A stretch of DNA of 64,000 nt from Cristatella mucedo (taxonomy: Eukaryota > Bryozoa > Phylactolaemata > Cristatellidae), in the NCBI GenBank assembly GCA_009760855.2, contig WPIO01000069.1:1-64000 (forward strand), written 5' to 3'. How positions within the stretch are numbered: position 1 is the stretch's first letter; every line of letters begins with the position of its first letter. The translations under genes and the position numbers were made by a program. The notes below the pieces were generated by a model. The model worked only from the letters and a program-made list of their open reading frames with translations. It did not search any database and was not told the DNA's origin. Of the stretch, positions 44,701-56,138 are shown piece after piece.

Positions 44701-44913
44701 TTTTATGCTTTGCTGCTGCCTAAACCCTAACCAGTTTTTCTATACTTCAGAATAGAACTTGCATGCCGTCACAGCGACGATGTGGCAGTCGCTGCAGCTG
44801 CTGTTGCTACTGCAGCCACCGCTGCGCTGCTGCTGCCTCTGCCTAGTGATGGCAACTTGGGCGTATAGTGTTTGCTGACAATGTGTGGGCAAGAGGTTAT
44901 CATATTCGTGCAG

Positions 44914-45066
44914 GTGAGCGAAAACGAGGCATGCGGTTGTCCTCTGTACGCCGACCTGTTCACCGATACCGGCACTCTATGTCGAGTCGCCAAGAAAAAG
45001 TGCAACAGGCACTTCCATTGGGAAAAGCTTCGTCGTGCCGAAATCGATACGGAGAAAGTTCGCCAG
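44914..45066 (+). CDS. CXXC1: CXXC1/CFP1 exon: Set1-interaction region, Cys-rich
   Basis: The exon encodes VSENEACGCPLYADLFTDTG, then TLCRVAKKKCNRHFHWEKLR and RAEIDTEKVRQ. The CGCPL and CNRHxxWEKLRRAEID motifs are signatures of the CFP1 C-terminal domain. It is 51 codons, phase 0 at both ends, with acceptor ATTCGTGCAG and donor CAG|GTGCGC. The open frame continues past the donor, so the ORF end does not mark the exon end. Confidence 0.94.
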
Positions 45067-45454
45067 GTGCGCCTAGCAGTGTCACTCCCTAGCTGCCTTG
45101 CACTTTGCCTCCGTTTTTCGGCCATTTTGCTACCCCGTCCTACCAGGCAGAACGCCTTGTCTCACTTGGTTGACTCGTGCATCCTTGACTATTTTCTTTC
45201 TACTTAAAGCAGCTACTTTCGGTAACAGTTTCGTTTCTACTGAAGCATTGCATGCGGCCTTCACCGAGCGCTTTTGTCACAATGCCTTTTTCGCTCGTTT
45301 TGTAAGTTTCTCAACCAGATCTACCCGACTCAGTTACCCCAAAAGCAAAAGCCCGAGGTTTATAGACATACAGAAGGAGTCTCTCAATTGCACACACGGT
45401 CATTTAATGTCTGCCTGCCGGTTTCTTTCGGAACTGCTGCTCCCAAAAAATGCT

Positions 45455-45634
45455 AGCTTTTTTAACAACTTTTTTTGTAAACCAGAAGAGTCCTAAAGGT
45501 TATCACTACTTTATTGCAGCGGCAACAAAGGATCGTCTCCCCCCCCCCCCAGGATTCGAACCCACGACCTTGGGAGAACGAGGTCGTGACGAGCAACCGC
45601 CTCACCTAGTGTGCCATCACTGCTCCCTAATCAG
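45455..45634 (-). mobile_element. SINE1 copy, full length
   Basis: In the CXXC1 intron 45067-45846; contains a C10 run and GGATTCGAACCC. Confidence 0.82.
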
Positions 45635-45846
45635 CTGACCCACTTGCATTCCGGCAGCTCACCCCTAGCTCTCGTGCGTTTGGTGCTACTCTTGCTGAGC
45701 GAGTAATACGTGTAGTTTTTGTCAAGATCCCCTGTGCATGTGTGCACGCAAGCAAAATTCAAGTTCTTCCTTTCGCACGTGCTGCTTTGTGTCTGTGGGT
45801 GACTTGTTAGCAGAAATGCAAAAGGCCATGCTTAATGATTCTTTAG

Positions 45847-46068
45847 TGGTGGAAGTTGGAAGAGCTATTCGAGAAGGAGCGGATGCTTCGCTTTGCTATG
45901 AGCAACCGAGCAGGCGTGATCGGCCTCCTGCTTCACCAGACCATCGACCACGACGCCCTTAGCAACATGGCTGCAGCAGCAGCCGCAGCAGCTGCTGCTG
46001 CAGCCTCCTCTGCGGTAGCCGGCAACAGCAGTCTGCCGAAAGAGCAGCAGCGTGCATCGGCAATGTGA
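45847..46068 (+). CDS. CXXC1: CXXC1/CFP1 last exon with poly-Ala C-terminus and stop
   Basis: Starting after ...GATTCTTTAG, the frame reads WWKLEELFEKERMLRFAMSN, then RAGVIGLLLHQTIDHDAL, the conserved end of CFP1. An acceptor 9 bp downstream (GGAAG) would drop the WWK residues that the family keeps. After the conserved part comes a lineage-specific tail with a run of 12 alanines, then SSAVAGNSSLPKEQQRASAM and TGA at 46066-46068. The Ala run is written with mixed GCA/GCC/GCT codons. Confidence 0.93.
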   Translation, partial: WWKLEELFEKERMLRFAMSNRAGVIGLLLHQTIDHDALSNMAAAAAAAAAAAASSAVAGNSSLPKEQQRASAM

Positions 46069-46311
46069 TGACCGGCCTCACTGGCTGCTGCCTGACCGTG
46101 TAGTTGGTTAGAGGTTGAGTTCTAGGCCACGGCATGACACGTCTGTCTCGCCACTCATCTGCCCTGAGCTGCCACGTGCACAAGGGCCGCTCGCTCCCCT
46201 GCTGAATGAACTACCTGTTGTGACTTTGCTTAGCCTTCACACAGAACAGATGGCCTTTTGCCATTTGACTGTTATGGAGCACCCTTAGCTAAACTTGCAT
46301 GTATGGTTTGA

Positions 46312-46317
46312 AATAAA
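46312..46317 (+). promoter_or_regulatory. probable poly(A) signal of CXXC1
   Basis: AATAAA lies 244 bp after the CXXC1 stop codon in otherwise non-coding sequence. It is the first AATAAA after the stop and would give a 3' UTR of about 260-280 bases. Confidence 0.6.
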
Positions 46318-46339
46318 TAGAATTGACATCGGATCACAT

Positions 46340-47224
46340 TCATCTCAGTCGGTTTGGCTGAGACAAAGGCAAGGGGGAAGTAAAGAAGTAGCTGCTGCCT
46401 GAACAGTGGGCAACGAAGACTTGCCTGCCGAAGGTCTCCAACCTTCAGCTACTGATGAGCGCCTCAGCTGGAGTAACTACAGTGAAAGAGCATAGGGCAC
46501 CTTGCTACTTTACTATTGTGTGGCCAAATGAGTTGCTCTCTTTTGTTTGAGGCGATTGGTAGTCAACCAAAGTACTGCACAAGCTGAGTGATATTAGGCA
46601 ACCCTGGTGACAGCAGCTGGGCTCCGCGAGCCAGGTGAGGGCTGTTGTGGGGAATGCCAACTTTGCCATGTCGTCAATTAACTTGCCTAAATTTATTCGA
46701 TCGTACTTACAATAGTCCGGCCTCCTAGTCGGTTTACTAAGTCAGCTTAAGACATACAACTTAAGCATGGACACAGGTAGCCACTTTCAGTGGCATTAAA
46801 CCACTCCCTGGAATTCGTAAATTAAATATAATCGGGTCAGCTCATGTAGAGTCGAAGAATTAAAGAGACTAGAATTACAAAATGGGGGGCCGGGAGCATT
46901 AAAGGGGGGGTTAAATAGGGCATTAAATAAGGGGCATTAAAGACTTAGCTAGTATATGACAGTTCGGCCACGAAGTATCAACATGGATCCGCCAGCAGTA
47001 ATGCAGGGACATATATCTGAGAACAAACTGAAGAAAAAGTTTTAGTACAACAACAGGTTATGATGTTATGTCCATCTATACTTACTAATGTACCCATTTC
47101 TTCATTCTGCTTTTTCATTGCATTCGACAAGTACAGCCATTGAAAAGTGTCTGGGAACCTAAATAGAAACTAGCTCAGTGGCCCAGCTATCAATAGGCTG
47201 CTCGTTCAAACTTGGCCTCTGTAC
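46340..47224. other. intergenic sequence after CXXC1
   Basis: No gene or repeat recognised. A GGGG-rich patch with repeated GGGCATTAAA-like words lies at 46.88-46.95 kb. Confidence 0.4.
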
Positions 47225-47850
47225 AGTAGTAGTAATGTTAAAAAACATACATAGCACTCCAAATTCACCAAAGCTGTTTCTAGGCACTCATATGCAAGCT
47301 GAAGTGGAAGCAGTTAGTCAGCATGAACAGTTTCAGAACAGAGGACAGTCCTGCCGAATGTTGCAGATGCTGTTTGGGGCAAGGTCGGTTGATGAGTGCT
47401 TTTTGAATGTCGTCAAATAAGTCGATGACGTGATTTGCAATGGGAGCTTAGGATGCAATGCAGGATTGGAATGGGAGCTTAGTGCGTGGAGGCACAGTCT
47501 CCAAAGGATTTGGAGTTACTTAAAAGGACAACCAAACGACCTATCAGAAGAGCAGATGGTGCGACCCAAGAAGTTGAATGATGAGAAAATAATTCAAACA
47601 GGTTAGAGATGTAAGGGAGCTAAAGATGAGTATCAGAGTCGTGATGTCGATATGTTGTTTGATGTTGTTTGTTTGATGGGAAACCGGTGCTTATTTGGGA
47701 AATATGGCGCAATGTAGCACTAGCAACTATTATGACAGATGTGCCTAGCTGCCTAGTTGTTCTAAATTTTCAATTCTACTATAGAACAGGCAGACAGGGC
47801 GTACTTGTAGTGAATTACGTATGTCCAGACAGGATATAATGAAAGTGTGA
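47225..47850 (-). mobile_element. LINE A fragment, old
   Basis: Scattered matches to the reverse C-terminal region (GGCACAGTCTCCAAAGGATT; GACAGATGTGCCTAGCTGCC). Confidence 0.55.
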
Positions 47851-49450
47851 TAATAGTAATAGTAATAATACATTTGGTATAGCGCTCACAGAGAACTCAA
47901 TCTCTTTCTAGGCCCTTTACATTTGCTGCAAACGAAGTGCGAATCGAATGGTTACAGGTAGCATGCTCAATAAACAAAAAGAATAACATGGTCGGTAGTG
48001 ACATGCACAGAGTCAGCCAGCATGCAAGAAGTTAGTGGCAGCATGCAATGTCAGCATGCATGAGCACAACAAGGCCGAATCACATAGACCCACTGTATGC
48101 TGTGATATATATATATGCGTTTTTAATTTCTTTTTTAATGTGGTCAGGAGATGTCGTGACGCAGGTCGGGAGTGCATTCCAGGCTTTGGGGGCGTACTAA
48201 GTAAAGGCGCGATCTCCAAAGGAGTTGAGGTTTGTGCGAGTTATCGTTAGAAGTGGTACCATGCTTTGCCTGGTGGGGGAATAGTTCTGATAGATAAGCT
48301 GGAGCCGAATGACAAAGGGACCTACAATGTCTAGCAGAACCTTCAAGCCAATGTGTTGCTTGTCTGAGAGCCAGTGCTGGTCGGCAAGAAGTGGTGAAAC
48401 GGCAACTGCTACGCCAACGGCAGACAAGCCTAGCTACAGTTTTGTGCAAGCTGTAAGAGCCTGAGTGCACAAGTCGGTAGACCAGCAAGCAGTGAGTTAT
48501 AGAAGTCAAGACGGAATGTCAAAATGCATGGACCAATTCAGATGTGGTATTGCTGTCTAAACAAGCCCGAATTTAAGCAATGTTATGTAGCTGAAAGTAG
48601 GCAGACTTGACTGTGGAGCTGACGTGATCGTCTAATGAAAGGTCACTTTGGAACAGGACTCCTAGATTTCATACGGATTCAAGAGGACCTCTGTTGGCAG
48701 AGATGCTGTGAGCATTCACCTTTCCAATTTCTGAATCACACTTTGTTTGCCTATTACTAGTAAGTTGAGTTTTTATCATCATTAAATTTAAGAAAGTTTG
48801 ATGCCTTCCATATGCGGATTTTATCGATACATGAAGCGAGAGAGTTGAGAAAATTTGACATGCTGGAGGGCTGGAAGGGGTCAAAGTAAATGTACAACTA
48901 AGTGCCATCGACGTAGAACTGCAAGCATAGATTGTACGAGGCAATCACATAGGCATGAGTGAGAGTATAAACTGTGAAAGAACCGGACCAAGCACAAATC
49001 TCCGAGGTACCCTGTATTTAAGAGATTTTCTCGAATTCTTTGTCCATTCACATCTATACTCTTGAGCAGCGTTTCTTGACCTGTGGGTCGCGACGGCTTT
49101 GGGGGTCGAGCGACCGACCCTTACACTAGGAATGCTTGAAGCCATTGAAAAACATTCATTCAAACATTTTGCACCCAATAACTGTACTCTTGGGAGTCGC
49201 CACACCATGAAAAGCTGTATTAAAGGGTCGGGGAATTAGGAACGTTGAGAACCAAAGCTGCGGAGTCTCCCACTGAGAACCTGAACCATTGAAATGCAGT
49301 GCCAGTGATGCCCAGACGAGATGAGAGGTGCTCAAGGCGAGATGAGAGGCGCTCAAGAAGGACTTGGGAATCGATATTATCAAAAGCTGCCGAAAGATAT
49401 AGCAAAGCAAGCAGAGTTACTCTACCAGTATGTGATTCCCTGGTCAAATG
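47851..49450 (-). mobile_element. LINE A, long 5'-truncated copy carrying a hAT insertion
   Basis: Starts with the (AAT/AGT)n tail and 3' UTR (GCGCTCACAGAGAACTCAAT) and runs upstream to the RT core (LYLSAAFDNIDSQVLLERL in the minus strand near 49.4 kb). It is broken by stops and frameshifts, and a 191-bp hAT element interrupts it at 49067. Confidence 0.87.
49067..49257. mobile_element. non-autonomous hAT element (191 bp) in LINE A
   Basis: Left end CAGCGTTTCTTGACCTGTGG and right end ...GTTGAGAACCAAAG are degenerate inverted repeats of the 'GGTTCTCAACC-TGTGGGTCGCGAC' hAT type. The interrupted LINE A would read CTCTGGAGTC; flanks CTCTTGAG and CTGCGGAG are decayed 8-bp duplications of it. Confidence 0.82.
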
Positions 49451-49664
49451 CTACTGATTGTAACTTGTGTTATTGGATTGGCAATAGGTCTTATTATTGT
49501 TAATAATCCATGTAAGGGTTTAAGCCTGATTATATATTTTCCCACGATTGTGTGTTGCCAACTCGAAGAGTTTCACAATTCTTGCCATCTTACTTCCGCA
49601 ATATAATGTGTCTGCCTTATAGGTTCCGTTTTCGCTGGGTATGTATGTGCTAAAATTGCTCGAA

Positions 49665-49775
49665 ATTCACAGCCCAGGTCGTGGGTTCGAATCGTGGTTC
49701 AGGATATCTTGTATTGTATGCTTCAAGCAATATGATAGTGGCTTAGGCTCTTTCGCTGCTATATAAATGAGCATA
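49665..49775 (+). mobile_element. SINE1-like copy, diverged
   Basis: CAGGTCGTGGGTTCGAATCG and GGCTCTTTCGCTGCTATATA. Confidence 0.55.
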
Positions 49776-51140
49776 TTCGACCATGTGACCTCAATTTTGC
49801 CCAAATTTGACTATTAATTGCAAGATTTGTATGACCTTTGACATTGGTGGTGACCATAACAAGTTTCCTCACCCTTTCTGCCCAATCACCGACTACTGGG
49901 TTACATGGCTTCATTCATTGGCTTCTTGGTGCATACTTGGTTGACCACAGCTGGTTAATGGTAGTCTTTGGTTGCTTGCACCTGGTTCACCTACTCGTAA
50001 GGTGTGTGTGGTTGACGAAACGTTTGAGTCTCCAGGAGGCAGTTCCTCAGTGCTCACTGCCTTTGTGAGTGATAGCTCCTGAGGCCCCTGTGCCTCTATA
50101 GTAATGAGGCCGTTGGTTTAGCCTACCAATACGCTGTTGTTTTTCATGGAGCAACACAAGCAATGCTATTGCAGCAGTTTAGAGTACCATCGCAGATACG
50201 GAAGCACTTGGATTTGCAGTGTTGGCGGCTGCCATCCGAACCCACGACATTGTAAACACACGTCGGTGCTGTAGCTGAGTCGCACTTCCACAGCCCTTAG
50301 TCGAGTGCTTGCTGGCAGTCCTTTGCATAAGGCTACGGCTGCACCTATTCGTAGTAGGCGCTTCATTTAGTTAAAGAGATAGCATGGTCTTCTGTGGCAT
50401 CCAGTCAGTCGCATCCACTCAGCAGACGTCAAAGTGGAGGTTTCCCTTGGATAGCTGCCGGTCCTAATGTATTCCGATGAGCAAAGGGCTGCAAGGACTG
50501 CTGCAAAACTAGAGCTACGAGTCGATCTCTTCTCTGATTGAGCTATCCACACAGATCGACGACTCTCTCGTTGTCTTCTGCGTGAAACGTGTCATCTCCG
50601 GATAAAATCATCTACGACAGCCTCTCACCACAAACCAAATCATCACCCCTTTACCATTTGGGTCAAAAAACCAGCAATGGTAGACCGTCGACTGTACTGG
50701 CCATGTTATAAAACATGACCGTCATATTGGTATTGGTAATCGTCTAAAGCCTCAATCGAATTACTGTTGTTGTATATGCTGTGGTGCTTGTTCAACAATG
50801 CACCTGGGGCCAGATATCTCAAGCCCAGCCAGGGTCTTAAATCTAATGAATTCCAAGATACAGACCTGCTGTAAGTGTATGTATTACGACCTTCCTAGGA
50901 CAGCCATCGTTTTGGGATGATGAATTTACTCGTAGCAGAGACTCCATGCAATGCTCAGTGGCCATAGGCAAACAAATTAATTTTTAGAAAGCATAGGACA
51001 ATAAAACAGATAGATGCTCTTGAGCTTGATGCCAATTGCATGTATCCCACTAACTCATGGCACCTTCAAAATTATACCTGCACTTGGCACATGCATGTGC
51101 ACAAAGAAATACATGCATGAATATATTTAAATAAATTTAC
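49776..51140. other. unassigned intergenic sequence
   Basis: Adjacent minus frames at 50166-50366 and 50367-50552 might be one decayed ORF, but no domain was recognised. Confidence 0.4.
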
Positions 51141-51188
<48 letters not shown>

Positions 51189-51196
51189 GTGTGTGT
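51141..51196. repeat. (GT)n with GC core
   Basis: GTGTGT...GCGCGCGC...GTGTGT. Confidence 0.95.
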
Positions 51197-51309
51197 AAGT
51201 TTGCGATCACATACTGTCATTCGTATAATAACACAAGTCTGAAGGACCTTTGCACTTGATGAGACATGCCTACATTGATGCAACCTCACACATGTTGGCA
51301 CAATTAAAA

Positions 51310-51445
51310 GGTGCTCACTCTTAACGACCCGGGTCGTGTGATTGATTCGTGAAGTGGTCGATCCTTTATTGTCCACTGTAATCTGTGGTGATAGCAGTAC
51401 AAGCTCCTCTCCTTATATAAAATAAGGCTGTTAAGTAAGCTTGAC
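51310..51445 (+). mobile_element. SINE1 copy
   Basis: CGACCCGGGTCGTGTGATTG, GGTCGATCCTTTATTGTCCA and AGGCTGTTAAGTAAGCTTG. Confidence 0.7.
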
Positions 51446-52104
51446 AGTCAACTCCTCTTATAAGAATGCTCTCTGGCCGACAAATGGCCATTTTATAGGC
51501 ATAATTTGTCCATATGTGGAGTGAGGCTATAGCTAGAGTAAATCTGGAACGCAGAACCGCTATTCTTATAAGCTGAGCATTCCTATAACCGATATTGTTA
51601 CACGCAGAGCCGACTGTATATATTTGTGTAGGCATATGTAGAAATTTGCTCGTGCAAACATAGTGAGTCAAATGCACACACACTGTCACGAAGCTTGATC
51701 TCACGAGGTTGCATATGGCAATACTTTTAGCTTGCTTGCTTGCCTTCTTGCCTGCTTGGCAAAAGCTATTAATGGATGTGACTTTATTTGTTGCCTATGC
51801 AGAATGTGACTGTTTTTCTGATCCATTAGAAAGGAGGATAAATCTGACAAGAGTATAAAACTCCAAAGACGTCTACTATTTTCAGTGCTCTAATTCTTAT
51901 TTTATAACTGATTCTTATCGTAAAGTGAGAAAGTTTGAGTTATACAGAGGTTCTGATACTGTTAAGAAATTACTCGTTGGCTTAAGAGGCGAGAGCGAAA
52001 GAAAACATGAGTCTACTAATTTAAGTGAGAAGTATGAGAAAATGTGATAAGGGATGTTTTATTTTAGGAGAAATGAAGTCATTTAAAGAAAGTAGTGTAT
52101 ACAA

Positions 52105-52218
52105 ATAAAGAAAAAATACTAGCTGATTTGACAGCCTTTTGTGTATAGCGACAGAAGAGCCTTTACGGCTATCACAACCGCTTGCAGCGGCGATAAAATA
52201 TCGCCCACTGCAGAATTT
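52105..52218 (-). mobile_element. SINE1 body inserted in the polymerase remnant
   Basis: AAATACTAGCTGATTTGACA to ATCGCCCACTGCAGAATTTG; the tRNA head is missing. Confidence 0.8.
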
Positions 52219-53375
52219 GGCTCACACTAGTGTATGTCACATATGTGATGGGAAGTTAAATGCTGATAAGGTGCAAGATCACCTCTGTAGTGGTAACATA
52301 AATTATAAAATTGAGTTAGAAAGGTCTAAGCTTCCCAGATTTCTTTATAATCTTCGTGGATATGGCTCTCACTTGATTAATCAGGAGTTGGGAAATTCCG
52401 ACTTGAAAAAGACATTTATCGCTAGCAACATGAAAAAGAATCTAAGTATTGATATTGGTAGACTTAATTTTAAAGACTATGCAGATGATGAAAGATGCCT
52501 TAGATAAGCATGTGAAGAATCTTGGATTATCTGGGACTTGTTTCCAATCACTAGATCACAGTTTAATGGTTATGAAGAATCAAAGCTTCAATTCTAACTA
52601 GAAAGGAAGTTTATACATATGAGTATATGACTGGATTTGATAAGTTTAAATAGAAAAAGTTACCATCTACTAGAGTATTTAAATCAACCTTAAAGGGAAA
52701 GGAAATAAGCAGGGCCCAACATGATCATGCAAAAGAATTGTTTAATGAGTTTAACATTTAAGATATAGATGCTTATCACGACTTTAACTGTAGATGTTTT
52801 TTATTAGCAGATATATTACAAGCGTTTAGAAATTTTATGTATTCACACTATCGATGAGATCCAACTCACTTTCTTTCACACGTGACTTCGGTAGCTGAAT
52901 TGCATTATACTAAGATCAAATTCGAATTGCTTACCCATGTTGAGCATCATACATTTTTTGAGAAGGCAATTACAGGGGCATGTGTCAAACTTCAACTAGA
53001 CGTTTTCTCGCTAATATCGAATAATTAAATTGTCATGATTGTGATAAGAAATAGTCTTGGCTATTGTACTCCAATTCTACTAGTCTTTATGGATGGGTAA
53101 TGTCTCCATATTTGCCTACTTTTGGATTTAGATTTGTATCTAAAGAAGGTATGAGTATGAATTTAGATAAGATAAAAACTATCCTACAGATATTTCCTAG
53201 AGGCTGATATTATTTGTAGGGAGTATTGGAACGATCACTATTATGATTATCCACTAATTTTAAATAGGAAGCTTGTTATAGTGGATGAATCTGCTAAAAA
53301 TTAGAAGACTTTTACTAATGCGAGTTACAAAACTGAGAAGCTAGTATTATATTTACTTTCAAAGACGTATTGTAA

Positions 53376-54483
53376 CCGCACAGTCAAATCTGCTTACTTT
53401 CAGCTACATAGCATTGCAAAAATTCGGGCTTGTTTAGATAAGGATACCACGTCCAAGTTGGTCCATGCATTCGTGACATCCTGTCTGTCTCGACTTCTGC
53501 AACTCACTGCTTACTGGCCTACCGGCATGTGCAATCAGGCGATTGCAGTTGGTGCAAACCTCCACACCTAGGCTTGTCTATCGTGAGCGTCGCAGTTGCC
53601 ACATCACACCACTTCTCGCCGACCTGCACTGACTACCAGTTGTAGTTTGGTCGCACAGTAGAGAACCAGCCGATGCCCAACACCGACTGTTTATTCCCAA
53701 CACACGGAGCCCTAGAGCGCACGGCTCCCCTCAGCCCCTACTCTCAGGCGACTCCCCTCCTCTGGTCGACTCCGATGACTCATCGACCACAACGGTGCAC
53801 TGGCCGACCCTGATGGTGAATCCACCATCTGGCCACCAGCTGGTTACCGGCCTGTGTCCATACCACATCACAGGCGGACCACAGCTGTGCACCGGCCCCT
53901 CTCGGTGGTGCTTCTAACAGCTCACCAGTGGCTTATCAGACATACATTACATACATACGAACTACACGCTCCCTTGACCTTAAGGTCACAAGTCAGGAGC
54001 CGGCATACAATATATACATACATACGTACATACGAACTACACCAGTCAAGCAACGGATTGACTTCAAGGTTTTGTCGCTCACTTGTAGGTCACTTCATTA
54101 TTTGGCTCCAGCCTATCTCTCAGATCTACTCCCCCACCAGGCCAACCATCGCACCACCCGCTTTTCGGAATCCAACAGTCTACCAATACCTCGTACAAAC
54201 CTCAAATTCTTTGGAGACCGTGCATTTAGTTCGTATGCTCCCAAAGCCTGGAACTCTGTCCCGACTTGCATCAGAAGATCCCCTGACTTGACCACATTTA
54301 AAAAGAACTTAAAAACATGCCTATTTAGGACAGCTTTTAGTGGGTCCCTGTGATTTTTCCTGGATGTGCTTATGCGTGCTGACACTGTGAATGCTGCCAC
54401 TAACCACATTTGCATGCTGACCCGGTGCACGTCACCCTTAACCATGTTATTCATGTTGTTTATCAATCATGATATTACTCACC
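53376..54483 (+). mobile_element. LINE A inside the polymerase remnant, with nested solo LTR
   Basis: Coding for the C-terminal third (ADLHW region, then LAPAYLSDLLPHQANHR and NLKTCLFRTAFSGSL at 54.31-54.35 kb) and part of the 3' UTR. A 401-bp element splits it at 53641. The expected tail and ATT repeats are missing: the copy stops at CTCACCAT, so its 3' end was later lost. Confidence 0.88.
53641..54041. mobile_element. probable solo LTR (401 bp)
   Basis: The element starts TGTAGTT and ends AACTACA (perfect 7-bp inverted ends, TG...CA). It is flanked by a perfect 5-bp duplication CCAGT (53636-53640 and 54042-54046). The interrupted LINE A reads ACCAGTCAAGC in intact copies, so the empty site is known. 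On the minus strand an AATAAA lies near the right end, suggesting that orientation. No coding content. The 5-bp duplication and ends fit an LTR retrotransposon (Gypsy/BEL type). Confidence 0.8.
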
Positions 54484-55601
54484 ATGCAGCCTCGATACCC
54501 TCACAGTTTTGTTTATATCTTGAATATAACAAAGATAAGGTATACAGGATTATGGAGTTGAATCAGAGAGATTGGTTAAGACCAAACATTGAAAAAATAC
54601 TAAGATGAGGAAAAACTCCAAGAATGATTTTCAGAAACATTTGTTCAAGTTTCGAGTAATTGCTTTCTTTGCTAAGACTAGAAAATGTTAGAGGATGAAT
54701 CTAGATTTGTTTAATAAGGATTCGGCTAAAGAAGAGGCATTGGCTGAAAAAAGAAAGAGAAGTCCGAGATCCGTTGATAGAAGGACTTCGTTCTATAAGA
54801 AAATAATAGCTAAAGAGAGTTGATAAGCATTTATGAAACTCGATAAGCCAATTGACGTTGGTATTGCCATTCAATAATTGCCAAAACTGTTAATGCAATG
54901 TTTTACTATGACCTAATGAAAAAGAGAATTGCTGATAATATGAATCTCACTGATACGGATACTGATACTTGAATCATGCAAGTGTTTACTGTACACAACT
55001 ATAAGAATTTTGAAGGCTTTCGTCGGGAATTAGATTTCACTAACTATCAAAAGCATCAATCCTTATGGCACAATGATGAGGCTCCTAAATTTATAAATGC
55101 TAGTAAGAAGTTATCGGAAAGTTTAAAGATTAGGTAGCTCATAAGTTCATGCAAGTTGACAAAGAAACTCATGAAACTTTTCACGGAGAAGATATAAAGA
55201 CAGTAGTATTAATGTAAAGAGTAGAGCATTAAATGAGGGTGCATTTCTAAGGCCATATATGCATTCATTTTTTATAGAAGAGCAGTTTAATGATGGTTCA
55301 TATGGTTCATGCTCTTACGCTAGGAAGGCTAAAGGTGTGATAAAGTGCGTTGTAAAGAAAAATCTTTCTTGTGAATACTTTACTGAGTTATATGTCTTGT
55401 AAGAAAAGCATTAAGTGAAATCAGTTTAGGTTTTGAAGTTCAAAGCATGTGATACATACACGTAACTGAGAAGATTTCATTCTCAGCCTGCAATTCAAAA
55501 TATATTTGCTCTATTGCGGATGCTACTGTAACACTTGTGGTTTTTATAATATCAGCGGCGATAATCTAGATAAGTTTAGTATTTGTAGTTCATAATTTAC
55601 T

Positions 55602-56042
55602 TTGTATTCATTAATATCGTTAATACAAACCATGTTTCTCTCAGTTGAGAAAGATATGGTGAGATTGTTGATAAGAGTTTGCGTAATAGTAAAAAACCTT
55701 ATTATCGATTCCATTCGAAAACAGTCATTGAAAAAGAAAAGCCACGCGCGAATACCAATAGAATACATAAATCGCCTGGTAGCAATTTTTTAGTTGTACT
55801 CAGTTTGCGATAAACAAAATGATACTATATTATATATGAAGCTAGAGCGAAGATGGAAGAAGTATACCAATCTTGAAAATTTACTTAATTTTTTAAATGA
55901 TTCATATAAGGTGCTGGATCTATCTTTAAAGGTTCACAAAATTAAGAAAAGCGATAACACCAAGGATCTCCTGAATAGAACGCTAGCTTCAATGACTCAA
56001 TTGAAATGTGCTGGTGCTGACTTTGATGTGCATGCGGATCCT
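55602..56042 (+). pseudogene. AT-rich ORF remnants after the polymerase, unknown
   Basis: Two short open stretches (55602-55793, then 55794-56042 in another frame) encode Lys/Ile-rich sequence, the second including RRWKKYTNLENLLNFLNDSY. I recognise no domain. They follow the polymerase remnant on the same strand with the same AT-rich composition, so they may be a broken second gene of the element. Confidence 0.3.
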
Positions 56043-56138
56043 TAGGTTAACTGCCTTAGCAAGTTACCGCAAAGTTATATCGATATTTGTTTGTATCTTG
56101 AAAGCACTTAGAACGTTAGTAGTAATGCTGAAACGACA

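Larger units (their letters stand above)
51830..55500 (+). pseudogene. Maverick/Polinton-type protein-primed DNA polymerase B remnant, interrupted
   Basis: Family B DNA polymerase motifs appear in order, spread over frames with stops of all three kinds. They are an N-terminal YRGSDTVKKLL stretch (about 51.95 kb), CHICDGKL and NLRGYGSHLI (52.2-52.4 kb, the ExoII region), then the block around LLADILQAF and a KxELLTHVEHHTFFEKAI stretch (52.7-53.0 kb). SLYGWVM follows at ~53.09 kb (Pol A), then WLRPNIEK (54.58 kb), TDTDTDT (54.96 kb, Pol C) and RKAKGVIKCVVKK (55.33 kb). The catalytic Asp of ExoII is Gly and that of Pol A is Asn, so it is inactive as well as broken. Interruptions are SINE1 at 52.1-52.2 kb and LINE A plus a solo LTR at 53.4-54.5 kb. 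The long spacer and motif wording fit Mavericks/adintovirus-like elements rather than cellular polymerases. Confidence 0.78.

Noticed and set aside
50166-50552. two abutting minus ORFs as a possible gene
   Set aside because: No domain, no splice signals that join them convincingly, no homologue recognised.
51830-55500. alternative genetic code (reassigned stop codons) in the polymerase region
   Set aside because: TAA, TAG and TGA all occur in frame and frameshifts are also present, so decay explains it.
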